Assembly: GCA_039028935.1 (NCBI GenBank)
Contig: JBCCHD010000005.1
Span: 1 to 64,000 of the forward strand
Length of the DNA stretch: 64,000 nt
Direction of reading: 5' to 3'
DNA from: Pseudomonadota bacterium
Lineage (GTDB): Bacteria > Pseudomonadota > Gammaproteobacteria > Steroidobacterales > SZUA-146
Shown here: positions 39,516-47,624 of the stretch, in pieces
Numbering within the stretch: position 1 is the stretch's first letter
Layout: each line of letters begins with the position of its first letter
Notes under the pieces: generated by a model
What the model saw: only the letters and a program-made list of their open reading frames with translations
What the model was told of the DNA's origin: nothing
Database searches by the model: none
Program-made: the position numbers and the translations under genes

Positions 39516-39995
39516 ATGAGTAAACCCGGCAAGAAGGGCCAAGACAGCGCGACCATCGCCGTCAACAAAAAAGCCCGATTCGACTATTTTATCGAGCGCA
39601 CGCTCGAGGCTGGCCTGCAGCTGCAGGGCTGGGAAGTCAAAAGCCTGCGCGCGGGCAAAGTGCAGTTGACCGAGACGTACGTCATCATACAAAGTGGCGA
39701 GGCGTGGCTGCTTGGCGCCCACATAACGCCACTCAAGACCGCCTCAACGCATTTCCGCCCTGAACCCACACGGTCACGAAAACTGCTCTTACATCGCGGT
39801 GAGCTCGATAACCTGGTTGGCCTAGTCGAGCGCAAGGGCATGGCATTAGTCGCGCTTAAACTGTATTGGAAGCGGGGTCGTGCCAAACTCGAAATTGGTA
39901 TCGCCAAAGGCAAAAAACAACACGACAAACGCGCAACCAGCAAAGATCGTGACTGGGCACGACAAAAAGAGCGCATTCTGAAACACAATCGCTGA
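39516..39995 (+). CDS. smpB: SsrA-binding protein SmpB
   Basis: A 159-residue partner of tmRNA in rescuing stalled ribosomes. It has the conserved [17 protein letters not shown] start, the [14 protein letters not shown] loop near residue 35, and the basic C-terminal tail with KGKKQHDKR and [11 protein letters not shown] that reads the empty mRNA channel. I chose the ATG at 39516; an in-frame extension into the transporter region is not family-like. It lies 199 bases upstream of its RNA partner. Confidence 0.98.
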   Translation: MSKPGKKGQDSATIAVNKKARFDYFIERTLEAGLQLQGWEVKSLRAGKVQLTETYVIIQSGEAWLLGAHITPLKTASTHFRPEPTRSRKLLLHRGELDNLVGLVERKGMALVALKLYWKRGRAKLEIGIAKGKKQHDKRATSKDRDWARQKERILKHNR

Positions 39996-40147
39996 CGCCG
40001 CTGAACACCGTATCAGCCAATTAACGACTGAGCGGCACACCCGGTAACGCTCGGCCACCATCGGCCGCCATGCCCCCTGCCGTCGGCCTCACCGGGACAA
40101 AACTCACACGCGCTGATGGCGGAACCATTCGATAAAAAAACCGTCTA

Positions 40148-40178
40148 TTGAGACAGGCGAGTAAAAATCCATTACACT
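40148..40178 (+). promoter_or_regulatory. Probable promoter of ssrA
   Basis: TTGAGA (40148-40153) and TACACT (40173-40178) resemble -35 and -10 boxes; the spacing of 19 is longer than ideal. Transcription would start a few bases before the mature tmRNA 5' end at 40194. Confidence 0.4.
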
Positions 40179-40193
40179 GCCTCGACACTTAAA

Positions 40194-40556
40194 GGGGGCG
40201 ACCTGGCTTCGACGGGGGTTGCAAAACTTCAAGTGCATGCCGAGGGGTAGATCACCTCGTTAAACCAGCTACAACAACTTATAGTTGCCAACGACGACAA
40301 CTACGCACTAGCTGCTTAAAAACCACGCTTAGTGCCCTCTGACCAGGCTGTGCTTGTGCACTTGGATTCCAGGGGTCATCTTCACAAGATCGCGAGTGAG
40401 GTATGTTCAGGGCCAAGCCGTTAAAACCTAACTGAACTGGCTAGCGGTTTTCCCTGCCCGTCGGGTTGCCGTTAGTAAGAATAAAGACGGAATAAGCATG
40501 TAGAGCTTGGAGTGGAGGATCTTCGGACGCGGGTTCGATTCCCGCCGCCTCCACCA
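40194..40556 (+). ncRNA. ssrA: tmRNA (SsrA)
   Basis: A 363-base one-piece tmRNA. The 5' end GGGGGCG pairs with CGCCTCC before the terminal ACCA, with one G:U pair. The early GGCTTCGACGGGGGTTGC and the T-arm GGTTCGATTCCCGCC are typical. The resume codon is GCC at 40287 and the encoded tag is ANDDNYALAA followed by TAA at 40317; E. coli has ANDENYALAA. It follows smpB and is followed by a terminator. Confidence 0.98.
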
Positions 40557-40664
40557 AAAAATCGGCCCCCGCTGGGGGCCATTTTTTTTGCTTGAATGGC
40601 CGGGAACCACGCGTGATCAGCACCTGTTAGTGTTGTCATGCCAGCGAGTTCAGCCGCGCCTAAA
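40527..40664 (+). repeat. Diverged tandem repeat, copy A (tmRNA 3' end, terminator, flank)
   Basis: This copy includes the last 30 bases of ssrA, its terminator and about 80 bases downstream. Copy B at 40693-40846 repeats all three in the same order and orientation with a few changes. It is genuine tmRNA in this copy. Confidence 0.85.
40564..40589 (+). terminator. Terminator of ssrA (repeat copy A)
   Basis: GGCCCCC and GGGGGCC form a 7-bp stem with a GCT loop, followed by A and eight T. It starts eight bases after the tmRNA 3' end. Confidence 0.9.
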
Positions 40665-40692
40665 GATAGCTGGGTCTAAGCACCGCGTTCCC

Positions 40693-40846
40693 ACGCGACT
40701 GGTTCGATTTCCGCCGCCTCCACCCTCGCATAAACAGGCCACTAACGACCCCCGCTGGGGGCCATTTTTTTTTGCTTGAGTGGCTGGGAACACCGTGATC
40801 ACCACCTGTTAGTGTTGTGATGCCAGCGAGTTCAGCCGCGCCTAAA
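40693..40846 (+). repeat. Diverged tandem repeat, copy B
   Basis: It starts with ACGCG, a three-base insertion (ACT) and then the tmRNA T-arm/acceptor sequence GGTTCGATT..CCGCCGCCTCCACC with one change. About 25 unrelated bases follow, then the same GGGGGCC terminator with nine T (40749-40773) and the same 75-80-base flank. It lacks the tmRNA body, so it is not a functional RNA gene. It looks like a duplication scar or an att-type site at the tmRNA 3' end. Confidence 0.85.
40749..40773 (+). terminator. Second terminator copy
   Basis: CCCCC/GGGGG stem with GCT loop, then CCA and nine T. It is the duplicate of the ssrA terminator within copy B. Confidence 0.7.
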
Positions 40847-40890
40847 TGGGTCACTTTGCCAAACAATCAACCAGCGCTTAAGCTGATGTG

Positions 40891-42090
40891 ATGAATACTC
40901 AACGCGTCATGGCGGTGATTCTGATTGTCGGAATAGTGCTTTTCCTGGCTTTCTCGATGCGCCACGACCGCCCTAACACCGCATCGGAACATCAATCGAC
41001 TCCGTTAAGGATGCCAGGCCAGATCGATGAACAAGCCCCGCACGATGCCCAAGACACAATAACGGAGTCGACAGCCCGGCTGTCGGACACCGTAGTCGAC
41101 GAACTCATCGTCGCGTGTGATGCCACATCCGACACAGCACAAAGTGAGCAAGACTTCGATCAGCTCGGCAATGTCATGCTGCAGCAAGCCGCCGAATTGT
41201 CCGGCGCGCTTTCGCAACGAACGGATGCCGACGCGTTGCTTACCGCCGCGATATTGGCTTCCGACGAACAGACAAAGCTCGACCTTCTCCTCCAAGCGAT
41301 TGAAACGGGCACGCAAGAACCCATCGTGCTGTGGCATGCGATGACGCGATGTTTACGCTCGAACGACGCTCGCTGTTCAACGGCTGCACTCGAAGAACGA
41401 CTGCTCGCCGTCGATGGTCAAAACAGCGAAAGCTGGATGCACATCGCAGCCGGTCGATTTTCTCGCGGACAGACCGATGATGCGCTACACGCGGTTCGCC
41501 AGGCTGCCGCCGCTCCGGAGTCTCACGATTTTTTTGTCGACACCGTCCGACTCGTGCTCAATGCGTTGTCGGCGAGCGACATCCGCGCGCAACATCACAT
41601 GAGTGCCGCGATCGGGTTTGCCGCGGCAGGTGTACCGTCCTACCTGCCGATCACCCAGATGTGCCGAGACCAAGGCCAGCTGCAGGATGAATGGGCATAT
41701 GCCTGCGCGGCGTATGCACAAACTAGTGCGAAGCAAAACAAGACGCAATTGAGCGTCATGATCAGTTTGGCAATCGCCCAAAGCGCCTATGAAACGTTAG
41801 GCGATCTACGATTGGCGGAACGCACTGAAGCGCAGCGCTTCGATACACGAACACGATTCAGAAACACGATGCCCCTGAGTTTCGGTACGCCCCAGCGTGG
41901 CTTTACGTCTAACGCAACGATCGACTTAGACGGCGCGCTTTACAGTAGCCAGACATTGAGCGCCGCGTTTTTAGATGCGATCGAGCAACACGGCGAGCTG
42001 CACGCCCGCGAACAATTCTATGAGCGCGTTGCACACCATGTCGACCGAGATAATCGCCTTCGCTGCCACCGATGGACAGCCGCCAAATAA
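40891..42090 (+). CDS. Membrane-anchored protein of unknown function
   Basis: A 399-residue protein I do not recognise. Residues 6-22 form one hydrophobic helix, so the rest is probably periplasmic and anchored at the inner membrane. The remainder is rich in Ala, Gln, Asp and Thr and predicted mainly helical; segments such as WMHIAAGRFSRGQTDDALHAVRQA near residue 190 resemble TPR or Sel1-type repeats, though no clear repeat count can be given. Several Cys occur in the middle. I chose the ATG at 40891; a GTG one codon earlier is possible. The nearest upstream feature is repeat copy B. Confidence 0.7.
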   Translation: MNTQRVMAVILIVGIVLFLAFSMRHDRPNTASEHQSTPLRMPGQIDEQAPHDAQDTITESTARLSDTVVDELIVACDATSDTAQSEQDFDQLGNVMLQQAAELSGALSQRTDADALLTAAILASDEQTKLDLLLQAIETGTQEPIVLWHAMTRCLRSNDARCSTAALEERLLAVDGQNSESWMHIAAGRFSRGQTDDALHAVRQAAAAPESHDFFVDTVRLVLNALSASDIRAQHHMSAAIGFAAAGVPSYLPITQMCRDQGQLQDEWAYACAAYAQTSAKQNKTQLSVMISLAIAQSAYETLGDLRLAERTEAQRFDTRTRFRNTMPLSFGTPQRGFTSNATIDLDGALYSSQTLSAAFLDAIEQHGELHAREQFYERVAHHVDRDNRLRCHRWTAAK

Positions 42091-42105
42091 GCGTGCCTAG
42101 ACGGT

Positions 42106-42633
42106 CTAATCGTCCTTCACCGACATCGCCAACCAATGATTCTGGATGTGCATCACATGTGCCCGTGCGTAATGCGACTTGTCCAACTCGCCATACGCGA
42201 AGTGCGGTTGTAACGGCCCAGCATGCGCGTCAAATCGCGTGAGTTCTGCCACGAGCCGGTCCCGTGCGACCTCAACCTCGATAGAGGGGTCAATCGTCTC
42301 CCCAGGAATAGGCTCGTCCAAGCCGTGCATCATCTTCCCTCTTGCTTCGAACACCGATAAGGCAAGCGGCCCAATGGTGTGCCGAAAGACATCCGATTTA
42401 AGGTGTGGATAGCCGTCGATTGAAAACGCGATACTCTGCGCAAGATGATGCAGAACTCTCGCTACGCTCCAGGCGCCCTCGTTAACCAAAGTCTGAACAT
42501 TCACCTGGTGAAGATGCGCCAGTGCTCGCGTGACGTGAAGATGCGGATGCGCGCGATCACGCATTAACCATATTCCGCCGCCAGTGGCTACTCCGGCGGA
42601 TAGGATTAACTGGATAGCGCGACGGCGATTCAC
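42106..42633 (-). CDS. DUF1569 family protein (DinB superfamily), probable export signal
   Basis: A 175-residue protein from a GTG at 42633. Family features are EGAWSVARVLHHLAQSIAFS near residue 55-75 and HFAYGELDKSHYARAHVMHIQNHW at the end, the DUF1569 pattern of the DinB-like four-helix fold with its His residues. The N-terminus begins NRRRAIQLILSAG, a twin-arginine-like signal followed by a hydrophobic stretch, so export by Tat is possible. A TTG at 42684 would add 17 residues; neither start has a strong ribosome-binding site. Its biochemical role is unknown. Converges with the preceding gene, 15 bases apart. Confidence 0.7.
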   Translation of the reverse strand: MNRRRAIQLILSAGVATGGGIWLMRDRAHPHLHVTRALAHLHQVNVQTLVNEGAWSVARVLHHLAQSIAFSIDGYPHLKSDVFRHTIGPLALSVFEARGKMMHGLDEPIPGETIDPSIEVEVARDRLVAELTRFDAHAGPLQPHFAYGELDKSHYARAHVMHIQNHWLAMSVKDD

Positions 42634-42795
42634 GAGAAGGTTGGGTTTCCGACGAGTGGATTGAAACGTACCTGCCGTCAGCAACGCTTGGTTATTCCGG
42701 TGCGTTGTTTTCTTGCAGGCACTGCTGCGAAGGAGAAACGATAGTCAAGAAAGCGTTCCGAAGCAAAAAAATGCGATCACGCCCTGAGAATGAAT

Positions 42796-42832
42796 AAAAA
42801 ACCCCTGGGCACATTCGCACCCAGAGGTTTTT
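42796..42832 (-). terminator. Terminator downstream of the PEP-CTERM gene
   Basis: AAAACCCCTGGG pairs with CCCAGAGGTTTT (one mismatch) around a ten-base loop; A and T runs lie on both sides. It starts 18 bases after the stop of the PEP-CTERM gene. Confidence 0.8.
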
Positions 42833-42850
42833 GATCGGACCGAGGTCAGG

Positions 42851-43411
42851 TTATCGGCGAAACAGTCGCAGCGCGATAAGCCCGGTCACCATCAATACCA
42901 ATATACCTGGCTCCGGAATTTGTGCCGAAATACCCAGATCTAAACCCAGATCATTGGCGTCATCGCCGCCCCAGATAAACAGACTGAATATACCGTTCTC
43001 AACGGAAGACGAGTTGTACACGCTCGACCCGTAATTACTGTCGCTGAATAAAAACTGACCCGCTGCACCATTGAGTACGTAATCAATCGAACCGCCCAAA
43101 AAACCATCCGAGTCGTTCAGATCCATGGAAAAACTCAATAACTCTAAAAGACCGGTCGCACCATTATCCGTGGTGAGCGTAAAGCTCTGTGGTGCCAAGA
43201 GCGCCAAAAAGTTGTTGGTGAGATCAAGATCCAGCGTTTGGCCCGCGTCAAACCGAAACCAGTCTGCCTGATCGCCCGTACCCGCCGGGTTGGAGCCCAG
43301 GTGAACCACACTAAAATTGTAGATATCGGCCGTGATCGGTACGGCGTGCGCGCTTGGCAGCGCAACAAGAAGAGCCATCGCCGCGGCCCACCCAGCAAAA
43401 ATTCGAGTCAT
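42851..43411 (-). CDS. PEP-CTERM sorting domain-containing protein
   Basis: A 186-residue secreted protein. Residues 1-23 are a signal peptide ending AHA. The middle is rich in Asn, Asp, Ser, Gly and Thr, beta-type, with only few charged basic residues. The C-terminus is a complete PEP-CTERM signal: IPEPG at 165-169, a hydrophobic helix and the closing RLFRR. Such signals are processed by an exosortase (EpsH/XrtA type), encoded outside this window. GGGAG lies nine bases before the ATG. A sigma-54-type promoter lies 36 bases upstream of the ATG (predicted start point). Confidence 0.92.
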   Translation of the reverse strand: MTRIFAGWAAAMALLVALPSAHAVPITADIYNFSVVHLGSNPAGTGDQADWFRFDAGQTLDLDLTNNFLALLAPQSFTLTTDNGATGLLELLSFSMDLNDSDGFLGGSIDYVLNGAAGQFLFSDSNYGSSVYNSSSVENGIFSLFIWGGDDANDLGLDLGISAQIPEPGILVLMVTGLIALRLFRR

Positions 43412-43457
43412 GTCGTACTCCCGTCTAATTCATGTTGTTGTGATGCCCGCAAAATGA

Positions 43458-43473
43458 AGCAATATTCGGGCCA
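43458..43473 (-). promoter_or_regulatory. Sigma-54 promoter of the PEP-CTERM gene
   Basis: On the minus strand TGGCCCGAATATTGCT matches the -24/-12 consensus TGGCACGNNNNTTGCW at all but one base, with exact spacing of GG and GC. The predicted start is near 43447, giving a 36-base leader. Confidence 0.75.
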
Positions 43474-43523
43474 GGTTATGTTCGACCGGCCGTTCGTTTA
43501 CTTGACGTAACATTTTATTACGT

Positions 43524-43547
43524 AAAATGTGACGCCGGTCACACTTT
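43524..43547. promoter_or_regulatory. CRP-type palindrome upstream of the PEP-CTERM gene
   Basis: TGTGACGCCGGTCACA (43528-43543) fits TGTGA-N6-TCACA perfectly and is flanked by AAA and TTT at symmetric positions. Its centre is about 88 bases before the predicted sigma-54 start. The adjacent 8-bp inverted repeat ACATTTTA/TAAAATGT (43510-43530) overlaps its edge. Confidence 0.6.
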
Positions 43548-43686
43548 TGACGGGTTTCTGACCCAGATAGTCACGTCGAGGCGAACGGCAAAGGGTCTTT
43601 AATTGGCCTTTCCGACACACTATGTAAACTAAGTCGACACTCCGACAATTTAAAATCAATCACTTAGGCGCACCTCAAACACGAGA

Positions 43687-43707
43687 AGGGGCGGCTAAGC
43701 CGCCCCT
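43687..43707 (-). terminator. Hairpin after the 1241-residue gene
   Basis: A perfect 9-bp stem AGGGGCGGC/GCCGCCCCT with a three-base loop, 22 bases after the stop codon. It has no good T tract on the minus strand, so it may be a weak terminator or a message-stabilising hairpin. Confidence 0.5.
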
Positions 43708-43729
43708 CCCTGTGGTCGAATGAAACGAC

Positions 43730-46700
43730 CTACAATGCGCCCGGACCGGGCGGGCTGAGAAAAAACTCGGTCATGATCACATAGTCAAGGAAGTTGACTG
43801 CGCCATCGCCGTTGAGATCGGCATCGGCATCGCTCGTCAAAAACCGTGCTGAGAACAGACTGATATCAATGAAGTTCACGATCTGGTCATTGTTCAAATC
43901 GGGGTCACACGCATTACCAAACCCGTCCCCGTCCGTATCGCGCTGTGGTGTGTTGGGCGACAAGCGGCAGTTATCGCTGGTGTCAACGATGCCGTCGCAA
44001 TCACCATCGATTGCATCCAGGCAACCTGTATAGAGCGCCACACCCGCTCGCGCCTGCTGCGACAGTTGATCGGTCACCCAAGCGTTAAAGGACATGACAC
44101 TGCCGTCAACCGCACCGTTCGCTACGATTGGTGGCAACAACACCGAGACAGTAGCGCCCGCGGGCAATTCGCCGAGCGCCCACTGAATACGCTCGCCCGA
44201 CGTACATGACGTCCCTGGGCAATCACCCGCAAAGTCCGCATTGTTATCGAACAACACGTTGAGATCCGGCGGCATCATCGTGCTGAGCGTTACACCAAAG
44301 CGACTAAACGCATCATTGTTGGTCACGGTGTAGAGAATCGCTAATTCGCGGCCGGGTTCCGCCGATACAGTCAGCGCTTGAGCCGTCACGCTAAGAGGAT
44401 GACCGGTAGCCACCACACTCATTGTTTCCGCTACGGCCGATTCAAACTGCGAATTGGCGTCTATCAATGTCGCCGCGGTTTGTAGGGCCTGACCGTCGAC
44501 GAGCGCTGAGTCCACTGTCACCACTACCTCAACAATCCCCCCTTCTCCGGGAGCGAGATTGCCCAGATCCCACTCGACAACGCCCCCGATAAGCTGGCCG
44601 CCTGCTGTAGCCGAGACAAAGCTCGTGCCCGGCGCAAGCGGTAGTCGCAGCTGACTCGCCAGCACCTGTCCGGCATCCTCACGATAGCCATACGTCACAC
44701 GATATGTGAGCGAACTGCCCGGGGCGACAGGATCCGCACTCGCATCGATCGCGACGTCGTAAACCGTATCATTTTGGATACGCAGCGCAGTGGTACTGCG
44801 CGCATGCGCGCCCAGATCGTCTTCGGCCAACGTATTGATCGTGGTCATCTCGCCACCGACTTGACCGGCGGTCACAAACGAAGGCAGATACACCGTGCGC
44901 GCCTCGCCAGCGCCGATGTCGCCGACGAGCCAGGTAACACGTTCGCCAGCCGTGCAAGTAGACGATCCACAATCGCCGTTAAAATTAGCTTCCGACAGCG
45001 GATTGAGTCCATCGCCATAAATACTGCTCACGTTAACGTTGAACCGCGTAAACGGATCGTTGTTCAGTACGCTAATACGATAGTTGGATAAATCACCGCT
45101 ACGCACCGAATCCGGATTAGCGGTAGTGCTGATTTGCAAGCCCTTCGCGTCGGCAACAATCGTGTGCAGCTCGGCGCGCGACCGCGTCGCCAGATCGCCC
45201 ACCAAACTCATGCGCGCAACCGCTTCGAGTACCTGGTTGGCCGGCGCAGGCGTGTCGACCATCACAGTCGCCGTAAGTCGCCCGCCGTCATTCGGTGTCA
45301 TAAACCCCAGGTTCCAACTGACTACACCGTTGGCATGGGTCGCGCCATTGCTGGCCGACACAAAGGTGGTTCCGTCTGGCAATTCAAGATCCATCGTGTT
45401 TTGAACGACCGACGCCACGTCCTCGCGATAAGCGTATTTAATCGTGTAGGTCAGTACATCTCCCACCGTGACAGGGTCGCGGTCCGCACTCAAAACCATC
45501 TCAAACGGCGAATCGCTGGAAACGCGCAGCGTTTCACCTTTTGACGATTGCAGACCTTGATCATCCTCAACCAGCATCAACAAGGGAATCAGTCGACCCG
45601 ACAGGGCGCCGCTGTTTAGGACTGACGGTAAGTCTACGGTGGTGGCGCTATTGGCCGCCAAATCACCTAACTGCCAGACCACAATCTCACCCGCCGTACA
45701 CGTTGAACTGCCGCAATCACCTTCGAAATTGGCTTCCGAAACCGGATTGAACTCATTGGGATAAATCAACGTGAGCTCGACCCCAAAACGCGTGAACGGA
45801 TCGGTATTGCTCACCACCAATTGATAGTGGTTGCGACTGCTCGGTCGCACAGGGGTCACATTCGATTCCATTGCCACCTGCAATCCTGTCGATGCACCGA
45901 CAATCGTGTTGATCTGTGACAGAGCAAACTCGGCAGGAGTTGTCAGACTTTGAAGGCGCGCGCTGGCTGGCAGCACCGTCGCGTTCGTAAGACCCGTATC
46001 GGTGGTCACATCGATCGTACGGGTACCGCCCTCACCGGGACTCATAAAGCCAAGGTTCCAGGTGACCGTGTTTCCTACGTGCACGCCACCATCTGAGGCC
46101 GCATCGAAGGTTACTTGATCGGGTAATGTGACAACCAATTCGGTGTTGTTCACCGTGGCTGCATCGGCCCGATACGCAAAGTCGATTCGATAAGACAGTT
46201 CAGCGTCGGTCAAGGCAGGCTCTGCGCTGTCGGTAATAATAACCTCATAAAGCGTATCGCTGTTGACGCGAATGACTTCGGTCTGGCGCGTTTGCAATCC
46301 AGCGAGATCGGTCACGGTTAAGTCCAGGTTGATCAACTCGCCTCCGGTCGAGGTGCTGGTCGCCACCACCGGCATTTCGAAACGTTTGCTGCCCCCTGCT
46401 ACGATATCACCGACGGTGAAGGTCATGCGCTCACCGGATGTGCAGGTGGAGCTACCACAGTCTCCCTCGAAATACGCCTCTGAAAGCGGGTTGAGTGAAT
46501 TGGGGTACGCGCCTCGAACATTGACGCCAAAGCGAGTAAATGGATCGTTATTGGTGACGGTCAACACATAACTCAATGGACCGCTGCCTCGGACCTGATC
46601 GCGATTGTTCTCAATCGCCAGTTGTAAACCGGACATGGTTGCAACGCTTGTCGATACACTCGAGGTCAACGCATTCGTCGCATCACCCACTTGCGAGATC

Positions 46701-47455
46701 GTCGCGCTCGCACTCACCACATCCCCCGATTGAGCGCTCGGGTCAATCATCACGTGCACATCGCGCACACCACTGTCACCTGGGCTCAAAAAGCCGAGTG
46801 GCCATTCAACGGTTGAACCGGACAACGTACCGCCATCGCTTGCTGATACGAACGTCACATTGCCCGGTAGAGACAACGCAAGCGTGGAATTGGTGACGCT
46901 TGCCACGTCCGCCAGGAACCCGAAATCGACACGGTAAGTTTGCAACGACCCGGGCGTCGCCGGATCGTGTGTTTCACTCAGCGTGATATCAAAGTTGGTC
47001 ATCGTACGCGCAGTGATCGTGGTCGCGACGCTGGCATCGTCTAATGAACTGTCCGTCACTGAGGCATCAAACTCAATAACCGTGCCGTCGGCGGTCGTCG
47101 AAGTGATATTGGGCGCAATGTGCACCGTCACCGAACCGCCGCTGGGAATCGAGCCGAGGTCCCAGGTGACCAGCTCGCCGGCGGTGCACGTAGAGCTAGG
47201 ACAGTCGCCATCGAAATTGCTCTCGGAGACCGGATTAAGGCCGTTCGGATACGGCATGGTGAGCACCACGTTATTGCGCGCCGCACCATCGGTGTTGCCC
47301 ACCGTAAATTCGACTCGCGCGCGGTCGCCCGTCCGAACTTCATCGACGGTCGTGGCCACGTCGAGCGTCAGCGAGGCCTGCGCACTGTGCGTTACAATGG
47401 CGCTGCTGCCGAACAGCAAAACGATTAGAATAGTGATGTGTGTTGGTGTTTTCAT
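43730..47455 (-). CDS. Large secreted repeat protein (DUF11-like) with TSP3/dockerin-type tail
   Basis: A 1241-residue exported protein. Residues 1-28 are a signal peptide. The bulk is an alternation of two beta-sandwich modules. Module A has the Cys pair GDCxSSTCTxGE at residues 83, 331, 579, 827 and 1077 (first Gly), an almost exact 248-residue period. Module B, DUF11-like, has ASDGG and VxWxLGFxSPGxGG and occurs four times between them. From residue 1144 follow thrombospondin type 3-like calcium motifs (DGDCDG, DTDGDGFGNACD) and two dockerin type I-like loops (DLNNDQIVNFID, DLNGDGAVNFLD). The end is PPGPGAL. Probably a cell-surface or extracellular adhesion/structural protein; no enzyme domain is visible. 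A GGGGGA site precedes the ATG. Divergent from the membrane HTH-TPR gene. Confidence 0.85.
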   Translation of the reverse strand: MKTPTHITILIVLLFGSSAIVTHSAQASLTLDVATTVDEVRTGDRARVEFTVGNTDGAARNNVVLTMPYPNGLNPVSESNFDGDCPSSTCTAGELVTWDLGSIPSGGSVTVHIAPNITSTTADGTVIEFDASVTDSSLDDASVATTITARTMTNFDITLSETHDPATPGSLQTYRVDFGFLADVASVTNSTLALSLPGNVTFVSASDGGTLSGSTVEWPLGFLSPGDSGVRDVHVMIDPSAQSGDVVSASATISQVGDATNALTSSVSTSVATMSGLQLAIENNRDQVRGSGPLSYVLTVTNNDPFTRFGVNVRGAYPNSLNPLSEAYFEGDCGSSTCTSGERMTFTVGDIVAGGSKRFEMPVVATSTSTGGELINLDLTVTDLAGLQTRQTEVIRVNSDTLYEVIITDSAEPALTDAELSYRIDFAYRADAATVNNTELVVTLPDQVTFDAASDGGVHVGNTVTWNLGFMSPGEGGTRTIDVTTDTGLTNATVLPASARLQSLTTPAEFALSQINTIVGASTGLQVAMESNVTPVRPSSRNHYQLVVSNTDPFTRFGVELTLIYPNEFNPVSEANFEGDCGSSTCTAGEIVVWQLGDLAANSATTVDLPSVLNSGALSGRLIPLLMLVEDDQGLQSSKGETLRVSSDSPFEMVLSADRDPVTVGDVLTYTIKYAYREDVASVVQNTMDLELPDGTTFVSASNGATHANGVVSWNLGFMTPNDGGRLTATVMVDTPAPANQVLEAVARMSLVGDLATRSRAELHTIVADAKGLQISTTANPDSVRSGDLSNYRISVLNNDPFTRFNVNVSSIYGDGLNPLSEANFNGDCGSSTCTAGERVTWLVGDIGAGEARTVYLPSFVTAGQVGGEMTTINTLAEDDLGAHARSTTALRIQNDTVYDVAIDASADPVAPGSSLTYRVTYGYREDAGQVLASQLRLPLAPGTSFVSATAGGQLIGGVVEWDLGNLAPGEGGIVEVVVTVDSALVDGQALQTAATLIDANSQFESAVAETMSVVATGHPLSVTAQALTVSAEPGRELAILYTVTNNDAFSRFGVTLSTMMPPDLNVLFDNNADFAGDCPGTSCTSGERIQWALGELPAGATVSVLLPPIVANGAVDGSVMSFNAWVTDQLSQQARAGVALYTGCLDAIDGDCDGIVDTSDNCRLSPNTPQRDTDGDGFGNACDPDLNNDQIVNFIDISLFSARFLTSDADADLNGDGAVNFLDYVIMTEFFLSPPGPGAL

Positions 47456-47624
47456 CGACGTCCCCCAGGTGTTTGGTTTTTTGGTTTTCGTACCACCCTA
47501 GCCTCTCTGAGCAGGGCCGTCAGGTCATCGACAGATAGCGAACTTAGCGGTAGTTATCGAGGGATAGGTCCCGACCACCCTAAATTTCAATAACTTACAC
47601 CAATCCTGGGGGGATACGGTTCAC

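Larger units (their letters stand above)
43412..43729. other. 318-bp intergenic stretch with regulatory sites
   Basis: No gene is seen. The half near 43411 holds the PEP-CTERM promoter, the CRP-type palindrome and overlapping small inverted repeats at 43505-43530. The other half (43550-43685) is AT-rich without a recognised element, and ends in a hairpin at 43687-43707 that follows the next gene. Confidence 0.7.

Noticed and set aside
40693-40724. A second tmRNA or tRNA gene in repeat copy B
   Set aside because: Only the T-arm/acceptor 3' half is present; there is no matching 5' half or anticodon arm.
43730-47455. Repeats in the large gene as a possible CRISPR or mobile array
   Set aside because: The 744-bp period is in frame and encodes protein modules; there are no short direct repeats with unique spacers.
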